This document shows, piece after piece, positions 11,140 to 24,399 of a stretch of DNA of 64,000 bases. The number at the start of each line of letters is the position of its first letter. Within the stretch, counting starts at the first letter, position 1. The DNA comes from Brasenia schreberi (taxonomy: Eukaryota; Streptophyta; Magnoliopsida; Nymphaeales; Cabombaceae), in contig JAYKKT010000086.1 of NCBI GenBank assembly GCA_036023115.1, positions 13,345,501 to 13,409,500 on the forward strand, read 5' to 3'. The notes under the pieces were generated by a model that saw nothing but the letters and a program-made list of their open reading frames with translations, was not told where the DNA came from and searched no databases. The position numbers and the translations under genes were made by a program.

Positions 11140-11660
11140 TACGTGATTCACCTTCTAAACTTGATTCATTGTAAACTGTTGGATCAACATCAACTGATAT
11201 TGGCTTTACTGGTTCTTTTATTAGGTCTGCCTCTATCAAATTTTCCAGTTGGTTTCTTGCTTACACAATCTCTCTTGGTGCCATCAGCCTCATGAAGTGG
11301 TTGTCTCTTTGGTTTTGTTTCCACTCTAGGAATGATGCCATGAAATTTATCCAATACAGAGCAAACATGTTCACGATATTCAGGGCCTGCCCATTTCATA
11401 GAAATGGTTTGGGCTTCAATTTTCTTTTTTCAATACTCTCCAACCACTCAACCTTTAGTTGTTCGTTTAGAACACCATAAGAATCTCATTGGAGCTCATC
11501 CTTGCCAACGAATCCTTTTCTCGAAGCCTCTACTACTGCCTTTTGCCATGCAAGGCAGCATGCCTTTTGTAATAGGAGTCACTTTTGTCTTCTCTTGCAA
11601 AACTTAACCGCAGTTCTCAATAATTTTTCTTCTTCTTCTGCAAGCTATTGCTTCCATCGA
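11140..11660 (-). pseudogene. Captured gene fragment, unidentified
   Basis: Next to the primer-binding site. Open frame 11399-11190 starts MKWAGPEYREHVCSVLDKF and is rich in Lys/Arg/Pro (ETKPKRQPLHEADGTKRD); after a frameshift it continues EPVKPISVDVDPTVYNESS. Upstream, frames shared with 11600-11400 read KRTTKVEWLESIEKKK-like text with stops. It looks like a degraded host protein but I do not recognise the family. Confidence 0.4.
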
Positions 11661-11666
11661 TCGAAT

Positions 11667-11678
11667 GCTCTGATACCA
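11667..11678 (-). promoter_or_regulatory. Primer-binding site (initiator Met-tRNA type)
   Basis: On the minus strand TGGTATCAGAGC follows the CA end of the LTR with no gap. This matches the usual plant Copia PBS complementary to initiator methionyl-tRNA. Confidence 0.85.
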
Positions 11679-11985
11679 TGTTAGAAAACATGAGTAACAT
11701 AACTAAAGATTGAATATCACACACACAAGAAAAATGACGAAGAGAAAATATGAAGATAGGAGGAGGAGGCAGGCTCTTCAATGGAAGCCGCCCTCTCTCT
11801 CTGCCTCTCTTTCTTAATCTTAAATCTCTTAACCCTAATACATCATGTTTAACCCTTATATAATGGGCTACTAGAAACAAAATGACCAAAATGCTCTTAG
11901 TACTACGGGCAATTACAATAATACCCAAGCATCAGAAATTACAAAAACTAACACTAAAAATAATAGATATTCATATTCTTCAACA
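11679..11985 (-). repeat. 5' LTR (307 bp) of the gene-carrying element
   Basis: TG...CA LTR: minus strand begins TGTTGAAGAATATG and ends TTCTAACA. Contains CCCATTATATAAGGG, a likely TATA box (minus strand, near 11865). Homologous LTRs are at 8068-8283 and, on the other strand, at 13179. Confidence 0.85.
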
Positions 11986-12031
11986 ATGACAACCCTAAGA
12001 AAGATAAAATAATACAATAGAAAAACATCAA

Positions 12032-13178
12032 CTAAGAGACAATCAAGAATTCAATCCCCCTAAAGATGGGTGTAAATATTGTTGTTATACTCAACTTGGC
12101 ATATAATTTGCTCAATATTCTCTTGCCAATTGCTTTAGTTTGCATATATGCACATTGATTTCCTGAGATCACATGCTCAAGCCTAAACTCCTTGGTACCT
12201 AAAGTGTCTCTAATATGCTTGGTCCTATTGTGATAGACTTGATTAAATGTAATTTGTATAGCTGACTTACTATCACAGAATATAGGAATAGGTTCTCTCA
12301 TCGGAAATCCAATTTTCATTAGCAATGACCATAACCACTTTTCTTCACATATACCCAAGGCAATTGCCCTATATTAAGCTTCAGCTGTACATCTGGCTAT
12401 AACAATATGTTTTTTACTCTTATAGTTAACTATATTACCTTAGCCGACCCCGTCTAGTATGGGAAAAGGCTTAGTTGTTGTGGTAGTTAACTATATTACC
12501 ACCCATAAGTTTTATATACCCTGATGTAGATTTTTTATCTTCAGTAAAACCAGCCCAGTCTACATCTATATATACTTCAATATTTGTATGACCATTATTT
12601 TTGTACATCACTTCATATCTTGGAGTACTTTTTATATAACTTGAGTATATGAAATATTGCATCCATGTGTATTTTAGATAGTGCCTGCATAAATCAACTA
12701 ACAATACCAACCACATAAGCTATATCTAGGCAAGTAATTATTAGATATATCAACTTTCTAACCAATTTCTGATATGTAGTCACATCAATCTTCTCACCTC
12801 CATTATCTACTCACAATTTCTGATTAACATCCATAGAAGTATGAAGAGGTTTACATTTTAGTATCGTTGTATCCCATAATATGTCCGAAGCATATTTTCT
12901 TTGGCTTAAAAAATATCAGTATCAGAATAAACTAATTCAATTCTAAGAAAGTAATGCAATTTACCAATGTCTTTAATATCAAATGGCCGATGTAATTCTT
13001 GCTTTAACCTCTCAATTTCTTTAATATTATCTCTTGTTACAATTATATCATCAACATAAACCAACAATACTGTTATTTTTTTCCCTTTTTAATAAACATA
13101 ATATGATCACTAACACTTTTAGTATAACCCAACTCAATGATACTTTTACTTAATTTTTTAAATCAAGCATGGGGTGAT
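12032..13178 (-). pseudogene. Copia pol remnant (RT and RNase H)
   Basis: Minus strand. At the upstream edge SPHA-FKKLSKSIIELGYTK leads into the reverse transcriptase active site LLVYVDDIIVTRDN (about 13060). RNase H follows: NNGHTNIEVYIDVDWAG and DKKSTSGYIKLMGGN (12600-12490), then after the small RTE stub RCTAEA-YRAIALGICEEKW and FCDSKSAIQI with RTKHI (12400-12160). The C-terminus reaches a polypurine tract AGGGGGA at about 12052. It copies element RNA into DNA in an intact element; here stops and frameshifts abound. RT is cut at exactly 13178 by the plus-strand LTR. Integrase and gag are not seen anywhere nearby. Confidence 0.85.
12440..12483 (-). mobile_element. 44-bp RTE LINE 3' stub with target duplication
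   Basis: TTAGCCGACCCCGTCTAGTATGGG... through AAAAGGCTTAGTTGTTG matches the last bases of the RTE LINE at 18418-18470. It is flanked by a perfect 17-bp direct repeat TAGTTAACTATATTACC (12423-12439 and 12484-12500) and lies inside the Copia RNase H coding sequence. The LINE sense orientation is plus. Confidence 0.9.
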
Positions 13179-13460
13179 TGTTATTAAAGAATATGAATGT
13201 ATCTGTTGTACTAGTGTTAGGTTTGTTATTTTTTATGTTTTAGGTATTATTGTAATTGCCCATAGTACTAAGGGCATTTTGGTCATTTTGTATTTAATAA
13301 CCTATTATATAAGGATTGGACTTCTTGGAGTTAATAGATTAAGATTAAGAAAGAGAGAAAGAGAGGGAGGGGTTCCATTAAAGAGCCTGCCCCCTCTTAT
13401 CTTCATGTTTTCTCTTCGTCGTTTTTCTTGTATGTATGACGTTTGATCTTTCGCTGTGCT
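13179..13460 (+). repeat. 5' LTR of second gene-carrying element
   Basis: Starts TGTTATTAAAGAATATG immediately after Copia RT sequence. Aligns with the 307-bp LTR on the opposite strand (shared ATTGTAATTGCCCATAGTAC and GGGCATTTTGGTCATTTTG, ATTATATAAGG, GAGCCTGCC, TTTCTCTTCGTCGTTTTTC). Homology fades after about 13455; no primer-binding site is recognisable. No matching 3' LTR was found in the window. Confidence 0.8.
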
Positions 13461-13629
13461 ATTATGAGTCCCGAAGAGAGCTACAAGTTGTCTCTTAAAA
13501 AACGAAGATGAAGAAAGTCACAAGGAAGAAATGGTGAAGACTGCAGGTCTATCGTCTTCAGGGAAGCATCCATCACATGAAGATCATTGTGGCTGGAAGG
13601 CTTCTTTAGCTGAAGAATGAAAAGGTGTT

Positions 13630-14260
13630 TATCGTCCTCCTATGTTTGCACTCACGAGTATGGATGATGAACAAAGATCAAGGTTGCAGGAGTTACCCAC
13701 ACAATTCATGCAAAACCCAGATCTAACTCTGGTGGTAATAGGCGCATCTCCTCTTTTGGTTCTTCTGGACATGTTCTTCAAATTTATTAAGGCAGCAGCA
13801 GAAGCTAAGACTACAGGATAAATCAAATGGCGAGGGCCAATCATGTACACACAGTGAGAATGGTTGGCAAGGAGTCCCATGGGAGGATCTCAAAGGATCG
13901 GTTCGGAAGAGCAAACCTGTCCCAAAGAAGCGTGTATTAGATTATGACTATGATAGCCAAGACAATGATGAGGAGGAAGTGGAGGATGGTGAGCTTTAGT
14001 ATCTTGGGAGACTGAAATCGTCGAAAGAAAATGTAAGTTATGGTGCACAGTAAGATAATGCTCGGCAAGCCAAAGAAAACCATAAGCAAAGAAGCTAAGG
14101 GCTTCTAAGAAATGTGGTGCTAGTGAGTTTGATAAACTCGCTGACTATGAAGGTGGAACTCTGTCATTGAAGGGAAGATCCTGGAAAGGAAAATCAAGAG
14201 ATGTAGAAGACCTTTATCATACTGACAAAGAAGAAAATGGTTTTATTAATGAAGATGATG
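13630..14260 (+). pseudogene. Captured INO80-complex subunit B-like fragment
   Basis: Plus-strand text across several frames resembles plant INO80 complex subunit B (IES2/PAPA-1-like), a chromatin-remodelling subunit. Seen: a Ser-rich block NSGGNRRISSFGSSGH (about 13715), WQGVPWEDLKGSVRKSKPV (about 13865), PKKRVLDYDYDSQDNDEEE (about 13920), LGRLKSSKENVSYGA (about 14008) and SRDVEDLYHTDKEE (about 14190). The order basic Ser-rich, G(I/V)PW, RKSK.VPK(K/R)RVL, acidic, YL..LK matches that family from memory. Stops and frameshifts break it. It lies just inside the LTR with no gag between. Identification moderate. Confidence 0.65.
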
Positions 14261-14343
14261 GCTAATATTGTATTGTCAAGGCTACGAAGAAGGAAATGGT
14301 TTTATTAATGGAGATGATGGTAATATTGTATTGTCAAGGCTAC
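14231..14343. repeat. About 59-bp tandem duplication
   Basis: The block GAAAATGGTTTTATTAATG...ATTGTATTGTCAAGGCTAC occurs at 14231-14289 and again at 14290-14343 with few changes, at the junction between the INO80B-like and PPR pieces. Confidence 0.75.
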
Positions 14344-14500
14344 AAACCAACTGTTTGATGAAACGTTCAAGAAGAGAGGTTAATCTACACACCAAATGTT
14401 TGATGAAATTCTTGATAGAAATCTGATCAACTAGAATGCTACGGTTTCTGGATACTCGCAGAACGGTAATGGACATGATATGCTATGGTTTCTGGATACT
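14340..14500 (+). pseudogene. Captured PPR fragment (2)
   Basis: Short stretch with PPR hallmarks: NQLFDETFKKRG, QMFDEILDRNLIN and NATVSGYSQNGNG (VFDEM..RN..SWNAMISGY.QNG pattern). Frame-shifted and stop-containing. Distinct from PPR fragment 1. Lies between the INO80B-like and R3H pieces. Confidence 0.7.
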
Positions 14501-15060
14501 CTCAAATTCCTGCAAAGGTGTCAGAGAATGATAGGGCTAAACGTGTAAAGATTACTATAATACCAAGACCAAAATCATAAGTGATGTGGGTGAAGCAGGC
14601 ATCTACAAAAGTTCGATTAGAAGTGTAGAAGAGAAAAAGGAAGACTATAATAGAGCTAGAGCGCGGATATTTAGCAGTGGTGACTTGGAAAATTTGTCGT
14701 TGCAGCCAGCAAGTGAAGGTGTGAGTTCTTGTTCAAGTAGGGATCAAAATGTAACTAGAAACACCCCAGATGACCTAGAGAAATTCATCAGTAACGAAGA
14801 TGGTAGAGTTGTCATTTTTAGAGATCGAGAAAAGGATCAGTGTGACCCTGATTATGGCCGTAGTTATCATAGGTATTCTAAGGGCCTCGTTCGTAGTTAG
14901 CCATTTGCAGTGGATCCATTTAACATGCAAAATTTTCAACCTGCGATTGTGTATGAGAAGGAGCTAGCGCAGCTAGGTCAGGTTCTAAGAGCCCAAAATG
15001 CCATAAACTACATGGCTTCCAATCTGATTATGAATCATTTTTGGACAGGCCAACTTGAAT
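14500..15060 (+). pseudogene. Captured R3H/SUZ-domain protein fragment
   Basis: Open frame 14586-14900 plus flanks. AKVSENDRAKRVKITIIPRP (14513) precedes IYKSSIRSVEEKKEDYNRAR and ARIFSS, the SUZ motif that follows the R3H nucleic-acid-binding domain in plant R3H proteins. Then GRVVIFRDREKDQCDPDYGR and SYHRY, matching the RVAIFRDRE..RKDPDYDRSYDRY block, and after a TAG the text FAVDPFNMQNFQPA...KELAQLGQ matches the following Gln/Pro/Tyr-rich part. The R3H domain itself is absent. No introns are evident between the blocks, which suits an RNA-derived copy. A stop at 14898 and one near 14578 disable it. Confidence 0.7.
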
Positions 15061-15082
15061 GGAGATGTAGTTTTGGTTAAGA

Positions 15083-15181
15083 ATACATGCATACATACAT
15101 ACATACAATGCACACACACACACATACATATATACATATATACATACACACACATACATATATATATACATATATATAATG
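15083..15181. repeat. Microsatellite (CATA)n/(CA)n/(TA)n
   Basis: Compound simple repeat directly upstream of the RTE insertion site. Confidence 0.95.
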
Positions 15182-15182
15182 C

Positions 15183-18100
15183 ATTCCTTGCATGTTTTCA
15201 AACTCCGCCCATGTAAGGGATCACCCTTGCATTGCCGGTCCCAAGCCCGGATAAAGGAGGAGGGTTGTGTTAGGCTTCCGACAGCCAGCATAAAACTTCG
15301 TCGGATTTCTACAGCATGGATTACAAAAATTTATGAGCATTGCTTTGGGGCGTCCCCGCCTAGCGACGTGCTGCAGAGCCCGAATGCAGTAAGAAGTAAG
15401 CAAGGGCCACTACATTTTCGCCCGAATGTAGTGAATCAATTGCAGAGAGGGTTCCCACATCATGGACGGGTGTGGGTAAAGAAGTTAGTCCCGCTACATT
15501 GCCGCCCGAATGTAGTGAAAAATTTTCAGAGAGGGTCTTCTCATTTTGATTATGGACGAATGCGGGGGGTAAGGAAGCTAGTCCTAGATAATAAGATTCG
15601 TATTGGTTCTTGGAATATCGGAATATTATCGGGTAAGCTAATGGAGGTGGTAGATACTATGATTCGAAGAAAGATTCATATTCTATGTTTACAAGAGACA
15701 AAATGGGTTGGAGAAAAAGCAAAGGAGATAGAGGATACAGGTTTTAAATTATGGTACTCAGGTAAAGAAAAGGCCCGAAACGGAGTTGGTATTATCATAA
15801 ATAAAGATTTAAAGGAGAGTGTAGTAGACATACAATGATATGGTGACCGAATCATGATATTGAAATTAGTGTTAGGAGCAGAGGTTTTGAATATAGTTTG
15901 TGCTTACGCACCACAAGTAGGACTAGAAGATAGTATAAAGACAGTTTTTTGGGAAGAGTTAGATAAGGTGTTTCAAAAGATTCCACACAGGGAGATGATT
16001 TGTTTAGGAGGAGATTTAAATGGACATGTCGGTAAAGAGGCATTAGGATATCAAGGGATTCATGGAAACTTTGGTTATGGGGATATAAACGAGGAAGGTA
16101 GGGAGATTTTAAATTTTGCTATGTCATTTGATCTCTTTATAGTCAATACAATCTTCAAAAAACGAGATGAACATTTAATTACTTATAAGAGTGGCTTATC
16201 ACAAATACAAATTGATTACTTTATTTGTAGAAAAAAAGATAGAGCGTGTTGTAAAGATTGTAAGGTAATTCCAGGAGAAAGCTTAACCACCCAACATCGA
16301 CTTTTAGTTATGGATTTACAAATAAAAAAATGGACAAAGAAGAAAAGAGTGCATCAAGTTATTCGGACTAAATGGTGGAACCTCAAAAGCGAGAAAGAAG
16401 ATATATTTAAACAGAAAGTCCTTCAAGGAGATGTTTGGAATTATGTTGGCACACCCTGTGATATGTGGAACAATATGGCTATACATATTAGGAAAGTGGC
16501 GAAAGATATGTTAGGGGTATCTAAGGGAGGTGTACCGGCACAAAAAGAAGCTTGGTGGTGGAGTGAAGTAGTACAAAATAAAATCAAGGCAAAGAGGGCA
16601 TGTTACAAATTACATTATGCTAAGAAAACTAGTGAAACTTTAGAAGCTTATAAGAAAGCAAAGAAGGAAGCGAAAAAGGCCGTTAGTGAAGCAAAAGCTA
16701 AGATTTGGGAGGACTTATATAAAAAACTCAACTCAAAAGAGGGTGAAAGAGATATTTTTAGGATAGCTAGGGCTAGAGATAAGAAAACTAAAGATCTTAA
16801 TTATTTTAGATACATAAAAGACGAGGATGAAAAAATTCTAGTGGCAAATGATGATATAACAAATAGATGGAAAAACTATTTTTATAATCTTTTTAATGAA
16901 AATAAAGATGTTAGTATTAGTTTAGGAGATTTAGCCAAGTCAGAAAAGTATATAAACCACAATTTCTACCGACGTATTCAAAAGAATGAAGTCAAAGAGG
17001 CTCTTAAACATATGAAGAGTGGTAAATCGGTAGGACCAGATAATATTCCTATAGAAGTTTGGAAAATACTAGGAGAAATAGGAATCACTTGGCTCACAAG
17101 ACTATTTAATGAAATATGGAAAAACCAAAAGATGCCCGAGGAATGGAGAGCAAGTACACTTATACCCGTATATAAGAACAAGGGAGACATTCAAAATTGT
17201 ATGAATTATCGAGGTATCAAGTTAATGAGTCATACTATGAAATTATGGGAAAGAATTATCGAACGTAGGTTAAGACAAGTATCAAGTACAACAGAGAACC
17301 AATTTGGATTTATGCCAGGTAGATCTACTATTGAAGCGATTCACCTTTTGGAACATTTTAGAGCAAAAAAGAAAGACCTTCATATGATATTTATTGATCT
17401 AGAAAAAGCTTATGATAGGGTACCGAGGGAGGTTCTTTGGAGAACTTTGGAAAAAAGAGGTATCCCATTGACATATATTAACCTTATAAGAGACATGTAT
17501 GATGGTGCAAAAACATGTGTGAGGACTCATGAAGGAACGACAGACTTCTTTGAAGTTAATATTGGGTTACATCAAGGATCAATTTTAAGTCCATACTTAT
17601 TTATAATGGTGATGGATGAGTTAACAAAATATATTCAAGATGAAGTACCTTGGTGTATGTTATTTGCAGATGACATTGTATTAGTGGAGGAGTCTAAGGA
17701 AAAAGTTAATAGAAAATTAGAACTATGGAGAGAAACATTAGAAAACAAAGGCGTCCGACTTAGTAGAACAAAGACAGGATATATGGAATGTAAGTTTGAA
17801 CATTTGGCTACTTCGGAGGACATAGAAATTAAAATTGGCACACATTGCATCCCACAAAAGGAAAGTTTCAAATACCTAGGACAATTTTTCAAAGTGATGG
17901 AAGAATTGATGGAGATATTACACATAGAATTAATGCTGGTTGGTTAAAATGGAGAGGAGCATCAGGTATTCTTTGTGATAAGAAGATACCATTAAAATTA
18001 AAAGGTAAATATTATAGAGCAGCAATTAGGCCTGCCATGTTTTATGGTTCTGAGTGTTGGGCAGTTAATCATCAACATGTACAAAAGATGTCTGTGACAG

Positions 18101-18491
18101 AAATGAAGATGTTGAGATGGATGAGTGGTCATACAAGAAAAGACCGTATACATAATGAGGTTATTAGAAACAAATTAAGAGTGGCACCAATAGAGGATAA
18201 AATAAGAGAACATCGTTTAAGATGGTTTGGACATATAGAAAGAAGATCAAAAGAAGAACCTGTAAGAAGGTTAGAAAAACTAAATTTGGAAAGTATTAAA
18301 AGAGGTAGAGGACGACCACAAAAGTGTTGGAAAGAAACAATAAAGAATGATCTAGCTTATTGGGAGTTAACTGCTAACATGGTACATGATAGGGATATGT
18401 GGAAACAAAGAATCCATGTAGCCGACCCCATCTAGTATGGGAAAAGGCTTAGTTGTTGTTGTTGTTGTTGTATTCCTTGCATGTTTTCAAA
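15183..18491 (+). mobile_element. Near-complete RTE LINE with 20-bp target duplication
   Basis: Element 15203-18471 (about 3.27 kb) flanked by a perfect 20-bp direct repeat ATTCCTTGCATGTTTTCAAA (15183-15202 and 18472-18491). It ends in GCCGACCCCATCTAGTATGG...(GTT)n, not poly(A), as RTE-clade LINEs do. One long ORF with endonuclease and RT and a very short 3' end. The undamaged duplication and only two obvious coding lesions suggest a fairly recent insertion. Confidence 0.93.
15203..18435 (+). pseudogene. RTE LINE ORF (AP endonuclease and reverse transcriptase)
   Basis: A single polyprotein of roughly 1,070 codons, broken twice. The N-terminal frame is open to 15838; a likely start is ATG 15560 (MRGVRKLVL). 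An APE-type endonuclease follows: [43 protein letters not shown]. In-frame TGA at 15836-15838 (context VDIQ-stop-YGDRIM) looks like CGA to TGA. RT motifs: [61 protein letters not shown] and the active site LFADDIVLV (FADD at 17663-17674). A one-base loss near 17885 moves the frame; the C-terminus continues to 18435 (RLRWFGHIERR, KRGRGRPQKCWKETI). The protein nicks target DNA and primes reverse transcription on it. Confidence 0.92.
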
Positions 18492-21400
<2,909 letters not shown>

Positions 21401-21436
21401 GATTATCCATCTCCTAAACCGGATGATTGAGATTTC

Positions 21437-21594
<158 letters not shown>

Positions 21595-22389
21595 TTCGGG
21601 GTACAAGGTTAAACTAAAGAAATAAGTTGGGGGTGAGCAAGGTGGATTGATTTGTGATATGGATGGGAAACAAAGTGGGAAGTATTGATGGAACATATCC
21701 TTAAATATTGGATCAATACCTTATGATAATTATGTTGGTGATAGAATCCATGTCTTAAGGTGAGTTGGCGACGATGTGTGTCCAACTTTGTTATGTGTAA
21801 GAGAACATGAGAACCCATGTGAATGTCGCAATATATAATGACATGTTATTAGGTATGAATCTACTATCTCCAGACAATTATACTCCCTTATAATCAAGTG
21901 AAGAGCATGTCGTGAAACACTTTTGTAAATGTTTGTTATAACACATAATATGGAAGTAGCCATCTAGAAGGTTATATTGCTACAACGTCATCAAGATGAC
22001 AAAATGCTTCAGGATGGTATATAGTAGACAACCATGATGATACTAGGAAGAGGGGTACGTGGAGTCATCATAGGCAAATCATCCTAGGATCTAGCAAAAC
22101 ATCAAGATGGATTACCCAACTTCTTCATGGTACCATGATGATAATCTAGTCCTTCATAGCCTCGTCTTGATGCAGATACCAACAAGTACCTTGTAGAGAG
22201 TAACAATGTTGTCACTTCTATCTCGAAGTTCCTCCCCAACTTTACAGGTCATTATTGTATATTTGATTTTGTAGTAGCATATAATTCTAAACCATTTTGT
22301 GAGATAGTATTTTGTGTATCTAGGTAAATGATACTAATGCAACTAAAAAACATATTGTATAAATATGTAGGAATTGTTCAATTTGGTGA

Positions 22390-24085
22390 CATGCCACATG
22401 TGATACAATATTGTGGTTGAGTGATCGTTAATGTGAAGAGGTGGAGCAATGTCCAGTAGTTGGAAAGATATTACATAATGGTCTAGGTTATTTGCGTATG
22501 GAGGTTTGTTGGACCAATCATTGCTCACTATCTTTATCAAGAGATGACAACTTGACACTAACAACTTCTTTATATTGTGGGTGAGATGACTATCACTCTT
22601 CGTAATGTCCATGAGATTATAGGCCTTTTGGTTGATGATCATCTTATAGCCTTTACATGGGTTATAGAGGCAACAAATAAGATATATATTAATGCAAAAT
22701 TGATTGGTATGGACTATGATGAAGTGAAGTTGCAAATAAAGTCGTAAGGTATTTTTGTTTCAAGATACTCCGACTACATGCTCAGAGAAGGGGGATTGTG
22801 CTTGAGCAAAATGGGTTGTTATTTTGTTGTATCATATAGAATGTATTGTGTATGAGGATAAATCAAGGGATGGTACTAGTTTTTATTATGCAGTTGTTGG
22901 CCTACAACATATGAAGGGTTGGAGAATATGCTCAAGGTGTAGCGGTGTTGACCTATTTGTTCAGACAATTAGGATTCTCACGTAGAGGCACACCAACTTA
23001 GTGGTTATAGTACTCTATTATAGATAATAGTTACTTATTTTATTTGTTTTAGTGTAGAATTAATAATTTCAAAATTAAGTGACGAAAAAATATTTTATAT
23101 ATTTTAGGCATGGATCTACGAGTATTTTTCAGTTTTTAGAGTGGGGCAACACCTTGGGTGGGCTGAGGGGTAATCTCGTGTTTCTAGGTGGATAAGTAGT
23201 ATCGCTCATAGGGGTTCTCCTATTGACCGTTTTGCTGCATATTTTGGGTAGTTGGACTCGATATAGGCTCATGAAGTATGCGACTATTAATATATATTTA
23301 TTGTATATTTGATACTTTCATAATAAAAGTTGGTTATTCTTTATCATAGATAATGAGTGTTACTATAATAATAATGTTGATATCATTTCATCTCTTTGTT
23401 TTATAGATCACATAACAATCTTATTTGAAAAAGATATATAGATTACACCTATAACTTGTCTCAATTCTATTTATATATTTGATATTTGAACAACGTGGAG
23501 CCGTATATGCTGGAATGAGTTGCTCGTCAATTTGGTGATTGGCAATAGATCCCGATTGATCTAATGAGGGCCATTATCACATATAAACCAGTAAAGCCAC
23601 ATGCTTATAAGGTAGAGTATCATCCACAAGATGTGCAACGACACACAATTCATATTAACTTTGGTCTCAACACCTTTGGTGTCATACCCACATGGGTGCA
23701 ATGATTCATATATGAGTTGGTATGTTTCTTGGTTACATCCATTTTTTACAAAGAGATAATGTACGTTACTATGGATACCTTCATCCTACTTTGAGTAGTC
23801 ACCCTTGAACATCAAGGATGACAAATATGGTAAAGTAATCTTCTTTTATTTGCTTTTTATGTTATAGTTTATAGGTTGTATAAGTTTAAACATTTATATC
23901 ATATTTATTGTTTTAGTGTATTATGGAATGCCTTGTGAAGTATGAAACATGTGATCTAGACACTGAGACAATACCCACATCTATTATTATTAATATAATG
24001 TGGCATCCCTTATTAACGATTATTGTGAGAGTATACAAATTAGTAATTGACGATATATATGATGACGATGATGATCTGTAGATGT
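22390..24085 (+). pseudogene. Plant mobile domain (PMD) gene, MULE E
   Basis: Degraded gene whose readable parts match PMD proteins (PF10536; the MAIN/MAIL1 family and its transposon-borne relatives). Seen in order: GEMTITLRNVHEIIGLLVDD (about 22580), where family members have GEMTITLxDVxxLLGLPVDG; a DKSRDGT block (about 22860); LTYLFRQLGFSRRG (about 22950), matching the LAYLYRQLG motif; then VARQFGDWQ-IPIDLMRAII (about 23520), matching the QFG.xQ.IP block; and a tail CDLDTETIPTSII (about 23950) ending in Asp repeats. Many stops and frameshifts. PMD function is poorly known: host members act in transposon silencing and meristem maintenance; the role in MULEs is unknown. Confidence 0.7.
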
Positions 24086-24399
24086 GATTGTTTAGGGTAA
24101 TTTTCATTGTATATGATTGTACATGTATATGTAACTAAGTGAATGTACATGTTGTTGTAACTAAATAACTAACATAATTCACTTTTCATATAATTGTTCT
24201 TATTGTCTCTCTCCCTTCCTCTCTTGTTTCTCTCTCTCTATATATTTATGTATATATATATAGAAAAACAATACCTCATTGGAGGAGAACTTACAAATAA
24301 AGAGTGACGTTATAACTTAAATAAAAAAACAACTTGTAACTTAATTCATAAGTATCTAATCATAATCAGTATTATATACATTATCATTGCTCGATCCTC

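Larger units (their letters stand above)
8068..11985 (-). mobile_element. Non-autonomous Copia-type LTR element carrying host gene pieces
   Basis: Read right to left: complete 5' LTR (11985-11679), primer-binding site directly adjacent (11678-11667), internal region without any gag, protease, integrase or RT, polypurine tract (8290-8284), and 3' LTR (8283-8068) cut short by the hAT insertion. The two LTRs align along their shared length (for example the ATGACCAAAATGC and TACATCATGTT blocks). Internal DNA holds pieces of several unrelated host genes (see separate entries). The right flank is the 3' end of an older Copia element: its polypurine tract AGGGGGA lies at about 12052, so this element seems to sit inside that element's LTR. 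Confidence 0.8.

Noticed and set aside
15083..15291. 87-codon minus-strand open frame
   Set aside because: Consists mostly of the CA/TA microsatellite.
15560..18435. Host gene with endonuclease and RT domains
   Set aside because: Target duplication, (GTT)n tail and second copy at 57.7 kb show it is a LINE.
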